NCBI GenBank assembly: GCA_035235625.1
Contig: CP141140.1
Span: 53,625,351 to 53,689,350, forward strand
Direction: 5' to 3'
Length of the DNA stretch: 64,000 nt
From: Saururus chinensis
Lineage: Eukaryota; Streptophyta; Magnoliopsida; Piperales; Saururaceae
The notes beneath the pieces are model-generated. The model was not told where the DNA came from, searched no databases, and saw only the letters and a program-made list of their open reading frames with translations. This document shows positions 12,252 to 24,484 of this stretch, piece after piece. How positions within the stretch are numbered: position 1 is the first letter of the stretch; each line of letters starts with the position of its first letter. The translations under genes and the position numbers were made by a program.

Positions 12252-15200
12252 AAAAGATAGTGACCTGACCATTCTCTTTTAGCAATTGTTTAGAAGAAAT
12301 GACACTTTCATGCCACTAGGCAACTATATACCTGGATAGTTTCACGTTCTAGAAAATCTCCTATGGCATTTCTGAATCCTTTGTCGACAACATAGTGGCA
12401 ACTGTATGTTGTCACAGGCTGATAACCCCTTTGAATTTTGTGCTCTCCTTGAGCTCCTGCCTCAACCTTGCTTAAATTTAATTCAATAGCTGCTTCTATT
12501 GCCTGTTAAGAATTAATATGAACATAAACCTCGTGCAGATTTTCTCTTCAAATTCACTTTTTATCTACTCGATACAAAGAAAAATGTCGATAATAAAAAA
12601 ACCTGGTAATAACACGCTTCAAAATGTAGACTAGGATAATAAACTGAAGGAAGGCATCCCCATAGGCGCCCATACAAAGTATCCCCTCCAATGAGATTAA
12701 GAGCTCCAGCAACTAGTTCATCCCCTTCTTCAGCAACCACCAGCATAACTCTATCACCCATCTTCGATCCCATATTATGAAAAAAGTCCCTTGTTAAGAA
12801 GGCCCGTCCCCACCTGCAAATATTGAATATCCATAAACAAACGTGCAAACTTTGACACAAGCATCATCCCAGACATCAAAGAGAAAATCATAGCAGCATA
12901 TATGTTTAGCATTTTAATCAACATCAACTATATACTAACATTACATATTACTAGACAAATGCAAATGTTACATATATAGATGTAAATTACATACCATATA
13001 TAGCATTATATATGTTATGTGCCACGTAGGTGAGATACAGTTTAGTGAGGTGGAATTCCATGCTCACTAATTTTATTATATCAAGCCATCAACCTTGAAC
13101 AACTTGATGCTATTCAGCTGGCCCACATTCAAGAGGAGAAAATTCTCAGGAGCGCAAGGTCTCCAGGCAAGCAGCTGGCCACTCCGCACCCTACTCATTG
13201 ACCACCCTGCCTCGAGGAGAACATCATCGAGCCCTCTTTCAGGAACTGCTATTCCTTTCAAGAAGTTACCTCAGACCCAGATGGAAGAGAGGCATTCTAA
13301 AGGCCTCTGCTTCAATTGTGATGAGTTCTTCCAAGGACACTGATGTAAAGCTCCACCCACTGTCCTAGTTTTTTAAGATGTTGGTGATGGTGAGGATGAG
13401 ATAAGGCAGCCCCTGGCTTTGGAGGGTTGGCTGGCCTTGGCTGATGTGACTCCCGAGATTTCAACATATGGCTTTTCCAGCACCTACACCCCACGTACTA
13501 TATACGGGTTCAAGGACTTCTCAAGCATCATACAGTGGCAACTGTCATTGATAGTAGCAGCACCCATAACTTAATCAATGACTGTGTTGTGTAGCGGTTG
13601 GGCTGCCACATCATTGAGTCAACCACATTCGATGTTCTAATTGGTGAAGGGAAGCATTTGCACAGCTCGAGCATGTGCCCCAAGGCCAAACTACACATAT
13701 AGAGTCATTGCTTCACCATGGGCATGTATCTTCTACCCACAAAAGGGACAGATGTGTTGCTAGGCATGTAGTGGCTCTAGGACTTTGGAGTGTTACTTGG
13801 AATTTCTGGAAGCTGATTATGAAATTTTCCATGGATGGGCAATGTATTCAAATCCACAGCTCACCTCCTAGTACCCTTCAGTCTGCTTAGGATCCTCCTT
13901 AAACACAAGTGCAGCTGTCCTGTTATGCAATTAATGTAGTCTACTGAGGTCGCACCAGAGGTCCTTCCAGGTGATAACAAATCCATCCCAGATTTTTCCT
14001 ATTAATTCAAGTACCTCCAATTAAGATTTAACAGCCTATCTTAGAGACTTAGAAGTTCTCATATAACACAGCATTATTATATGAACCTCCCTTCTTGTGA
14101 TATAACGATTGGTTCACACAATAACTTTAGTCTCTTCTAAACTTAAGATTTTGAATAAAATTCAGTATAGTTAGTTATTTTTGTGAAATAACTGTTGTTT
14201 CCCAATAGCTTAAGTTGTTATGAAATGGATTATCAATATATTTGTTTCATATTTCAACACACTCCACACATGCAATCCATCGAGCTTTGCATGTGGACAT
14301 AACCTAAGGGGAACACAAATGGAAGTAAATACGCCTCCACCAAGATTTTGAACTCAAGCACTGGAGCTACCATGCTAGATAATCATTGTTTCCCAATATC
14401 TTAAGCTGTTATGAAACAAAGTATCAATATACTCCCTCTGTCCCATATTAATTGTCGAGATTTGAAAAAAAACTTGTCCAATATTCATTGTCTATTTCAT
14501 GTTATCCTCTCATATAACAATTAGCAGACAGAGTAAAGGGGTTAGTGGATGGAGTAAAAAGGTTAATAAATTGGCTTCCTTAATATCATATTTTTTCAAA
14601 TGTGGACAATTAATATGGGACAAAGGGAGTTTTATTTCATATTTCAACAATTTAAGTATATGGAAGAATTCTGTAGTTAATAATTTTTTTTAAAATTGCT
14701 AGATTTACCAAAGTACCCCTTGCAGATAAAATTACCAATATGTCCTTGATATATACATGAAATGACCATTGTTTACCAATAGCTTCAGTTATTAGGAAAA
14801 GGATTATCAATAATATTTATTTCAACACTCCCCTGCATGTGCAAGCATTGCACATGGACATAACTAACTGTTTTCCACAGATATTAATATACATAAAAAT
14901 AAGGATTAGAAAGAATTCGCACTTGTTATCTGTTGTGTTTCGGTAGAATTTGTAGAAAGAATCCCAGTGCCTACCCTGTCATCACAAAAACATGGGGTGA
15001 ACAGTTATATTCTGAAACAAAAAAGAAAGCAAATACTCCATACAGAATGCTCAATTTCCCAACCATATGTAAAAAGTGTGAAAATACTAGTTAAGTGAGA
15101 AAGCTATAATTAGAACTTACATAAAGATGACAAAAGAGACCATTCACACACCTTTATCTCATCTCCACGGAGGCGTTTCATTGTCAAATTTTGAGCAGAA

Positions 15201-18200
15201 ATCTGTAGGACCAATAACAATAAGAGATCTCTCATCAATGGATAGCATAAAGAAACACCACAAAATCTGCAGGCATAAAAAAATGCAATATATAAGAAAA
15301 TTTTGAATTATCATCATTTACACCTTATCCTATCTATTTGGAATCATCATATAATTAACATCACCATTCAATATTGTGATACTACGAGAGACAATAGAAC
15401 CTACAAGAATGAAATTGTGCAAAGTCAGATATCATTCCTAAACCAACTCTCTTACAGTGGGTGGGTTAGTCGTTCGGGATTCTGAAATGCATCCATGGAT
15501 TTTAGAAAGCAGTGTTAGTCATTCGGGATTTGGAATGTGCATTTGAGATTGTAGTGTTAGTGGTTATGGGTTTTGCGGGCACATTTCAAAGTATAGCATT
15601 AGTCAATGTGTCACTGGTTTTAAACCCACTGACTTTAATATGCAAGCTTACAAAAAGGATCAATGATGTAGGACAATTTGTTTTAGCAGGGAAGCATGGA
15701 GAATTACGGTGCAGGAAGGGTACGAAGATGGGAGAAAGAAGGACATAGCGGGGAGGGATAACCTTGGAGTCCACCAAGGATTCTGCCAGAATCCACTAGA
15801 CGGAGGGATTTACCGGAATCCACTAGCAAGGGCATTGGAATTCACCAACTGAGAAGAAACTCTTCAGAAATTCAAATCATAAGCTATTTCATTACTTTAA
15901 TTTAAGACCTTTTTATGTTTATAAAGAGTCCTTAATAGGAAAACACCTACCAGACAAGAAACTTTAAGGGCCCGTTTGGGAGGTAGATTTCTAAGGTGGA
16001 AAGTGATTTGTTTAGAGTGGAAAGTGATTTCTAAGGTGAAAACCGTTTGGAAGGCTCATTTAAAGCTAAAATCGTTTTCCTGGCAAAAGTCAACTTTTGG
16101 GTCAATTCAAAATCTACTTTCTTCAAGAACTCACCTCCTGAGGTGAGTTTTTCAAGAAATCGCTTTCTAGTTTGAAAATGTGTGAAAAGACGTTTTACCT
16201 ATTAGTTAAATACGTTTTACCTATTATGTTGAAGGGTATTTTTTGTTATTTTTACATGAAAATCAAAAGTGAGCTTAAATTTGATTTCTTTTTGAAATCA
16301 TCCTAAAAAAGCCTAACCAAACGTATCATACTTTTGCTTTTTTTGTCAAAAATCAATTCTCTTACAAAGGCATTTCTTTCTACTTCAAATTGTTTGCCAA
16401 ACGCCCCCTAAATATGGCATGAAAGATCTAAATCTAAAGTCCTAATTTCAAATTCCAAATATGGCATGAAATTCTAAATCTAAAGTCCCCTTTAAATAAG
16501 ATTGTTAATCTTCCAAATAAACTTAAGTACTCCCCCCCGTCCCATATTAATAGTTTCATTTAGTTTTTCAAAATGAACTAATTTTATTTTATTTTGAAAA
16601 CCAAATGGAGATATTAACACACAACAGAGGGAGTATAAAAGTAAATATTCTAATCTAAACAAAAGTCCTAAATATGTAAGAAAAATCAAATCTTATGTGA
16701 TCTACACATGTTCTCTAGGCCCCACTTTCATATCCGCATCACTCAACCAGTGCATTTCCAATTACAACCTCCCCCCAAGAATTGAAAATCCATGGGTTCC
16801 TCTCATCTCACTCACCCTCCCACCTCTCATATCCTCCTTCCTCCCCGGCAGCCACTTCCCCCGCCATTCTCCCCTTCTCCCATTGGCAAAGCTGCTGAAG
16901 TCTAGTGGACGGCCACCAAGTCCACTGAACTATCGCCAGCCTCCCCTCCTCCCATGCCAAAATTCACCAGACCACCTCCCGATTCCACCAAACCCAGCCA
17001 AGTGCGGGAGACCACTGCCGGAGTCTTCCATACCACTACCTCAATCTGCCAGACCTAGCCAAAGTGCAACAGACCATAGCCAGACCACCACCAGAGTACG
17101 CCAGACTGCCTCCGGAGCCCAACAGTCTGTGTAGACAGCCAACAGAGTCCCCTTAGCCTCCTCCCCTCCAACCCTATACCTTGTAAGCCCGTGAATTTTT
17201 GAAAGTGTGCTTTGGACACCGGAGATTCTAGCCTACATTCTTAAAATATGGGTTCTCAAAAGCAGGATTCTAGTGTGGGTCTGAAATCGTGATTTTTATA
17301 TGCAGCCACCTAAAATACACAATGACTAACCCCCTCTCAGAAGGGAAAAAGAAAAGCCATTTTAATGGTAAAATATATACATATAATATAATGAAATAAG
17401 AGAAAGCCTAATCTATGTGTCATAGTCTAAAATAATACATGAAGAAAATTGAAAATTTTAGTAAAAAGAGAAGAAACTCCTCAAGTAGGACAAATAACTC
17501 AATAGTTCATAACTTGGTTAATCGAAATCATGAATTGTATTGGAATATTGTCACTTACAAAAAGCACCCATCTTAAACTCCGAATGCAACTCGAACTACT
17601 AAAAATAAACCCAACTACAGAGTAATTCCTTCAATTAGTCAGCGTAACATACTCCATATAGGACTTCTATGTCCTAATTAAGCCTGACAACCTAGTGACG
17701 GAGGTATACACGTACTAATTGAACATTCATCAAATCTACTAAAAACATCTCACAATTACAAAATTTACAAAAAAACCCTTTTTGACCCAAGGCATACACC
17801 TTTTTGCCTACTTGAATTCCTTCCCCTTCACACCTCCCCTCCTTTCTCTCCCCCCCCCCCCCCCCCATCTATGAAAACCACAACATCCACATTAAGTGGG
17901 AGAAGTCAAAGAAGTTCAATACATGAGGGGACATCAAAATAGAGCAGACCTCCAAATAGTATGACCCTCATTGAGTAGCTAAAGAATAAACATTTTCCAA
18001 CCATGGCCGTCCAATCAGCTCAGTAGGTGCAAATCCATGTGGCTATGCGATTAGGAGGAGATTTTGACAAATTCTAGAGTCTCTTGTTGAAAATAAGCAC
18101 CAAGCGGGTCATCAAAAGAGAGATAAAATACAAGCAGCAAGCTTATGTACCTGAACTTAAATTGGTTCAGGCGAGGATTTTGCTAGCATTAGGTGCAATA

Positions 18201-21200
18201 CTAATACGACACATATAAAGGACGTAGAAGACAAAATGAAGGAACAAGAGATCCACATCTCAATCATAAGTGGAGATTCATGCTTCTCAATAAGATGGTG
18301 CTTTCCTTCAACATTGACGGTAGCTCAACTACATTTTGAGGCTGCATGGACATTAACTTAAGTGACACTAAGCACAATCGTGTACCCATGATGTAGAAAG
18401 TCAATAAGTATGAATAGCCATATATTGCATCCCAATCAAATATCCAGGGAAGACCAAAATTTATTCGAAGTATATCCATGGAAAGCCATCTTGGCGAGAT
18501 CTTGTCAGTTCTCAATGGTCAGCGAGGGAGAAAAAAATCCCAGGAATGGTCTTGTTTCTATACCTGTTTATGTTTTCCCCTAACACACCAAGATAGAAAC
18601 CGGGTTTTCACTATTTTATGTTTCAATCCTGAGACATTCAAGCTTTCCACACAATCCACTGGTTTAGAAAGAACCTATGGATTTTCTTTACAACCCACTG
18701 GTTTAGGGGTGAAAATTTTTTGTGCAGCTTTCCACAGATGATTCTCCTGTGGAATAAGTGTTTCCTCATCATTGAGACCACTTACCCAATCTCTCCAAGA
18801 TCTGTTATTTTCTGGTGGCTGAGATCAGCACCCAAACCGAGATGGAAAACCATGCATTGATAGATTTTTGGCGAACAATGAACAGATCTGACAGGTTTTC
18901 ATTAATTTAATATGGCTGTTACTATTATTCATAAACCAATCAGATCTTGACAATAGCTCCCCAACTAAACCCATAAAAAGAAACAGTTCACCATGATCAA
19001 AGAATTTGAAAATCATATCCAGCTGTAATTGTTAATACACTAGAATCAACTCAAAATTTACAGAAGTCCTGTGAAAGTATTAATATAAAGTTCAAAGCAC
19101 TGAGCCACACAATTTTAGAAGTGTTGTCCTTTTTGTTTCTTTTGGCAATTCATTTTTGACATGTCAAGGCAAAGACCATTATGTAATTAAGCAATGAAAA
19201 CAAATAAGAACATATAACATTTTATAAAGCATTGGAACTTATTCACAAAACCATATGAAAATCAAAGTCATTTGTTCGGTATTAAAAAGCCATAATGCTT
19301 TTGAGCAAACTAAGGATTTAAATGCATCTAAGCTGCAAAAACCTTCAGTTTAAGAGGTGGTCAATTGAAAATATACTGTGAACAGTGTCAGAAAAATGCA
19401 TTTTTGGGGTGCATCACAAGGCAAGGAACCCTAGAAACACCTCAGATGCACCAATCTGAGGCATCGTTTACAAACATACACCCTGACTGGCTGGGTACGA
19501 TATGGCATACACCTCATGCTTGAGGTGTGTCTCATATATTACCTCAGCCACTGAAAAGGCTCAAAATATTTTCCATTTTTTTTATATATATTCTATTTGT
19601 GTTCACTTTTTTGTTCCTTTTTTTTGTTAAGTCACTTTTTTGTTCTATTTCAAATACATACTTATAGTACATTACCACAATATGTAAATATTCCATACTT
19701 TAACTGCTTATCTTATATACTTTGTACTTTCTATTTATTTCATCTTTACATATGCTTTAAAAAAATAATAAACGTGAGGCTTACACCTTACACCTCTTGA
19801 GGCTTATGCCTCACCCCGTACCTCAAGGCTTGCCCCACACTTTCTTCAACACTACTGGAGAGTGTATAACTGCTAAATGAAGTAGGCAAACATTCCAGCC
19901 ATACTAACCCTTAATAATTTAAATAACCAATTTGGAAGTTACAATGTCATATATAGATAAGGGCATGCCATTCTTCCAGAAAAGATAAAAATATATTATA
20001 TCCACAAAACCATACTCCAACAGTATACATTATATCCTCCAAATCATATTGAAAAAAAAAATGCTACATGGCGTGAGACAATTTTGACTAAACTAACAAT
20101 TTTTACACCTCTTTTAGCTAGGAAACACTAAATCACAGTAGAAATATTAGCATCATTGCGCCCTTGCATTGAATGGAACGAGTGATATTTAGAATCTCTT
20201 TCAAAAAACTGGCCACTAAATGGATATTCACATGTTCCCACAAATTAGATCTAAGGCTAATCCAATTTCATAAATTAATTAGACTATACTAGAAAAGAGC
20301 CATAAGTTCTCCGCCGTAAGTGGAGGGCCCCTTGTTAGCAGTTCCATGACATCTCACATCAGCCAATTGGTAGTTTAAGCCACCTCCTCCCAATCACTGA
20401 CATGAGACCCTTATGCTCAGTGACAGCCATCACATCAAAGACAATTATCTACTTAAACAGGAATGTGAAAATTTCTAGGAACAACGAAGGCATGAGTTCA
20501 AATTTTAATACCAACCTTTTTCCTCTCCTGCCGAATGTTTTTCCGTTTGGATTGTTTTATGTCCATCAGAAACTCATCAAAACTGAAAAAACACAAAATA
20601 TTATGAGTAGATGAAATTAGTGATGCTTTATGACATGAGGGATACAAAGACAACAGTGATTTGTTAGAAACCAAATCTCTCAAAAGCTTAAGTCTGACAA
20701 ACTCTCATCAAAGCTTAAGTTGTTAGGTAAGGAACTGATGATGGAAATCAACTAAACCAAAGCATATGAAACCAACACTCCCCCACATGCACGAGCATGA
20801 TTACACATAGTCAAACACTAGCACAGGAACATACAAACAAGGGGGCCATAAATTAAACTGGGGACCTTCCGGCTCTAATTCCATTCAGCCAATCTTTCCT
20901 CCTTAAAGCTAACATTGCTAGGGGCTAACAACGGACATCAACTAAATCAAACCAAACCAAACTGAACAAATCAACATGATTATCAAAAGAGAAATTGACA
21001 ATGGCTATGAAAATCTAGCAACACTCTTGCCAGGAAAAGCACATTGAAATTCGTAAAATACACTTTAGAATGGGCACATACAAACCCTGATTTATAAAAT
21101 TTAGAAAGTATGGTAAAAAGGCACGATATAGCGTTGTTCGTGGATTCTATCAGCCCCATTGGCTTGCAACCACAGCATACAACATACGAAATCTATTTCT

Positions 21201-21668
21201 GATATATAGAACTTTTATTACTAAGTGTCGAATGTATTAGATTTTGAAGCATCATCACAACTTCAAGGGCATCTTATGGTAGGTCAAGTTCAATATCATG
21301 ATTTCCAATGACATTTATGTTTCACTATGTTGTAGACCTGGTGGTCTACAAGGGGTTTCACATAGGGGAAAAAGGGAAGACGCCGCGGCGAGATGACAAC
21401 GGGCTGGGATCTCCCTCCACCTGCCTGGGGAGCCACAGGCGCAAGACAATGGGGATCGCCCTCCACCTGCCTGAGCAGCTACGGTCTACTACCTCAAAAC
21501 ATCGCGGTGAGATGGCCGTGGGTTGGGGGCCGCCCTGCCACTGGGAGCGCCCATGGGTGATAGGACTGATGGAGGGGAAGCTATGTAATAGAGGTGCTTG
21601 GTTTGAAACAGACCGTCACTAACTCACCCATATGGAAATGGTCTGCGGGCATCCGGAGATTAATTTTT

Positions 21669-21751
<83 letters not shown>

Positions 21752-24484
21752 GAGAGAGGTAACTAAACTAAGTAAACAAACATGATCTTCTCAATCATGT
21801 TCTACAGAATACGTAAGAGGCATATTAAATAGGCACAAAGTCTTCTCCCAATAGAAGTAGTCCTAACTAGGAAATAAATAATACTAACAATCCTGCCTTT
21901 AATTGACAAAGCATTAATTAAATTCTAACTAAAATCCTAAGTAACTAATCAGAGAGAAGGAAGTGTCGGATTCACAACACATTACCAATACAGGATAAAA
22001 ACTTCATTTGGACACTTGCATTGAGAAAACCAGTTTCCACTAGGCATCTATAGAACAAGAATTGAAGAATATAAATCACTTACTTCTTATAATCTCGATT
22101 TTTCCAGTGGTATTGCATTCCTATTCTCTGCAAAAAACCTTCATCTTTCATTTTGTGCCATTCATATTCCGTCGGAAACGTAATATGCAATGATGATACT
22201 TGCAACTAATCAAAAGATCATATGTGAAATGTCACTTCAACTTAAATGAAATTCAGTATTTCATCTTGCAAATAAAATAAATTGAAGATAAACAATTAAA
22301 ATCAGGATATTACATAAAAAGGATAACCAGAAAGTGCAATGTTTTGCTAGTTTATGTTGGAACCTTAGAAGTCAAATCTTTCAGTGCAGACAGCAACTTG
22401 AGAAACACCTGCTCTTTGTAACACGTATTTTTAACAAGTATCCTTTGACCAGTCACAGGAGTAAATGGGACACATGACTGCAGCTTTGGATAGTATTGAT
22501 AACCATAACTATGGTAGGCATCTGCCCAGGAATGGTCAAACACAAATTCTCCATATGAATGACTGCAATTCGAAATTCAACCATGATAAGTTACCCATAG
22601 GTAGAATGCTTTCTATGATCATGGCTAGTAAAGAAAATGAATAAAAGGTTCATCTAAAAGGCAATAACATTTAAAAAAAGATACAGATGAAATATCGGAC
22701 CTTTTAAGATACAGTGGAATGACACCAATAATGTTTTCATTTTCATCTCGAGCGATAAGATGCCTAGGTAACCATCCTGTTCCCTGAAATGAGTGCAAAA
22801 AATATTGTGTAACTTTGCATAATGTAGTTCCTTTCTAGTGACTTCTACGAATATCTAACAAACATTCTGGACAGGGTTCTGATTAAGTTTTTGTGGTCTA
22901 AGCAATGAGAGGGAAACATATATCTGACACAGACGCTTACCTTCACCACACACCCAGATTCTTCTAAGCTTGAGAGAAAAGCATGCATAAGGAAAGGATT
23001 GAGCTTCTCAGTGCCTGTTGCATCAACTGCACAAGCATCCCAGTCCCGCGGTGCAATATCCAAAATAGATGAAACCACAGAAATGGATATTTTAGTTGGC
23101 TCTACATCATTCTGGTGGGACTTCCTATTCAAAAAATGAAAGGAAAAAGTATATAAGGGACGAATTAAAAAAATATTCCAATTGATGGAATGAATTTTTC
23201 CACCCCCTTAGAAGAAACAAACAGATAAGCACATCAGTTCTGACCGTGTCAGAGTATATGACCCAAGCAATGTATCTATTTCATCTGGTTCTACAGTCTT
23301 CCTTGCACCCCAAAAGATTGCATTGATTTTAGGTGATGACCACGATCTATTAAAAGTACTTTTCATAGAAGAGTTACCCTGCAAATTGATGCACTCTCTT
23401 GTATTAAACCAATGCCAAGAAATAATTTAGAAAAAATGCTAAAGAATGAATTACAATTACTAACCACTGTTAGGGTTAAAGAGACAGTGACGCAAAATAA
23501 GCCACATTCCCTAATTCTCTATATTATGTTGTACAAAAATGACTACCAGTTTGGTTATGATTAGCAAGTAGAAAATAATTGATAGACATTTATGCACTCA
23601 CGCAAAATAAGCTGAATTTTCTGTATTATGTTGTATGCAGCTAATATAAACTACAAAGATGACTATCAGTTTGGTGATGACTACAGATGCTAGTAAGAAG
23701 AAAATAATTGATAGACATCCATAGCTTTCAGGAGATAACAAGTAAAAAAAAACTGCACAGTTGGGAACCAAAGGTTAGTCTGAAACTCTACATGTTTCTT
23801 AATACATATTGACAGACATCAACATCTTTAAGGTTTTCCTACACATAAACCCAATACAATAAGGTTTAGTAAGAGAAAGGAAAGATAATAACCAAAATCA
23901 AGAAAGTAGTCTCAAATTAAATTATTTATAGAAGACATAAGATTTGATACTTAGAAGACTGTTGTCCATGAACCAGTTATTCCTTTGCAAAAAAAAAAAA
24001 AACTAGTTATTCATCTAATTATTTAATTGTTAAATTACGTTCCTGGATATTAGTATACATCACCATGCGTAAGGCACACGCCTGGATTTAACAATTACAT
24101 AAATTGTCCAGAAGCCGCAATCCTCACTCAATACGAGTACAAGTTATGAAAATGAAACAAATTATTGCATTGAAACTATAGGCTCAGATGAACAGTTTGT
24201 ACAACCAGAAGTCAAGATAAATGAGTTACAAAGGAAAGACACGGATTAAATGCAATTTAAATATAGTCTGCATTGAATACTTTAACTAATGACTAGAAGT
24301 TAATATCCGGGTATGAACTTGAAGAAAAAATTTAACTAATTCCGCCCGTGGCGGTCAAGAACAGCATGAAATCGGATGATGCGAAGTCGCTCACAGCATG
24401 AGGGAGAGTCTTTCCCAGAAAAGGTGAAGTGCGATGATGATGATGAAGGAAGAGGTCCGAAGTTCCTGCGCAGCAAGCAGCCAT
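11810..24484 (-). CDS. FemAB/GNAT-like predicted N-acyltransferase (DUF482 family), 12 exons, 474 residues
   Basis: Exons in reading order: 24484-24395, 23378-23245, 23124-22941, 22783-22701, 22562-22364, 22205-22084, 20582-20516, 15202-15152, 14975-14923, 12813-12603, 12502-12332, 11869-11810 (stop TAG 11812-11810). All introns are GT-AG, phases agree and the CDS totals 1425 bp. Family motifs seen: NAIFWGARK near residue 50, WLPRHLIARDE (~140), FDHSWADAYHSYGYQYYPK (~172), QSKRKNIRQERKK (~281), AQNLTMKRLRGDEIK (~296), LTRDFFHNMGSKM (~335), GGDTLYGRLWGC (~373), HFEACYYQ (~391) and a GPFKDGVQ C-terminus. DUF482 proteins are also widespread in bacteria and fold like FemAB/GNAT acyltransferases; the substrate is unknown to me. 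The short N-terminus before residue 45 could be an organelle transit peptide (inference). The ATG at 24484 is the only start that joins exon 2 in phase with a strong GTGAGC donor; exon 1 is the least certain exon. Transposons fill introns 7 and 9, but no coding exon is broken. Confidence 0.88.
12076..12290. repeat. Duplicated (TA)n microsatellite block in intron 11
   Basis: A long (TA)n tract followed by about 45 bp of unique sequence (ATTCAAAAAAGATAGTGACC... to AGCAATTGTT) is directly duplicated: the second (TA)n tract at 12196-12246 is followed by the same 45 bp. Both lie in the last intron of the N-acyltransferase gene. Confidence 0.85.
13085..13895 (+). pseudogene. Ty3/Gypsy gag-protease fragment inside intron 9
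   Basis: In plus sense the segment carries a decayed gag C-terminus, the MEERxSKGLC zinc-knuckle start (about 13279-13341), a retropepsin-like region with a DSSSTHN variant of the D-S/T-G motif near 13540, and the TTFDVLIGEGKHL block near 13625. The same order and motifs occur at 49014-49690 on the other strand, so it belongs to the family of the element at 45665-51057. It has several stops and frame breaks and no LTRs. It lies antisense to the host gene. Confidence 0.75.
14190..14870. repeat. Three diverged copies of a repeat, one split by a MITE
   Basis: Text beginning TTTCCCAATAGCTTAAG, followed by ATTATCAATA, TTTCATATTTCAAC and CATGCAA/ACATGGACATAAC, occurs at about 14190-14310, 14385-14660 and 14765-14870. 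A weaker relative lies near 20690-20815. The second copy is interrupted by the Stowaway-like MITE at 14432-14629. All copies lie in intron 9 of the N-acyltransferase gene. Confidence 0.6.
14432..14629. mobile_element. Stowaway-like MITE
   Basis: The ends CTCCCTCTGTCCCATATTAA and TTAATATGGGACAAAGGGAG form terminal inverted repeats of about 24 bp with one clear mismatch. The left end abuts TA, as expected for Tc1/mariner-derived Stowaway elements; the right flank is TT, so the duplication has mutated. The interior is 198 bp, AT-rich and non-coding. Confidence 0.85.
15968..16408. mobile_element. Tourist-like (PIF/Harbinger) MITE, 441 bp
   Basis: The ends GGGCCCGTTTGG and CCAAACGCCCCC are imperfect terminal inverted repeats. 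The flanks are TAA on both sides (15965-15967 and 16409-16411), the 3-bp TSD typical of PIF/Harbinger elements. It contains a short internal palindrome (ACTCACCTCCTGAGGTGAGT). It lies in intron 7 of the N-acyltransferase gene. Confidence 0.85.
16530..16633. mobile_element. Small Stowaway-like MITE, 104 bp
   Basis: It begins CTCCCCCCCGTCCCATATTA, ends CAGAGGGAG and is flanked by TA on both sides (16528-16529 and 16634-16635). The inverted repeats match mainly over the outer 9 bases. Confidence 0.65.
16640..20515. other. Intron 7 interior without recognised gene
   Basis: Contains a C17 run at 17850-17866, a C-rich stretch at 16740-17160 giving a low-complexity proline-rich frame, and a repeat at about 19400-19860 whose two halves carry reversed GAGGC/GCCTC-rich text (ACACCTCATGCTTGAGGTGT, GAGGCTTATGCCTC). 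An 83-codon open frame at 18264-18515 (-) matches nothing I recognise. Confidence 0.4.
21310..21746. repeat. GC-rich insertion with internal duplication, followed by (TA)n(GA)n
   Basis: The interval 21310-21650 is markedly GC-richer than its surroundings and lies in intron 6. Two parts repeat within it: GCGGCGAGATG/GCGGTGAGATG followed by a G-rich block, and the text CCCTCCACCTGCCTG (twice). It is followed by (TA)n at 21671-21719 and (GA)n at 21720-21746. The 104-codon frame across it (21308-21622, +) matches nothing I recognise. Confidence 0.5.

Noticed and set aside
16697..17134. 145-codon proline- and serine-rich frame on the plus strand
   Set aside because: It lies in a C-rich low-complexity stretch within an intron of the opposite-strand gene, has no domain, and its composition explains the open frame.
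18264..18515. 83-codon minus-strand frame in intron 7 as a captured gene
   Set aside because: I recognise no motif and it has no splice context; it is left as unassigned.
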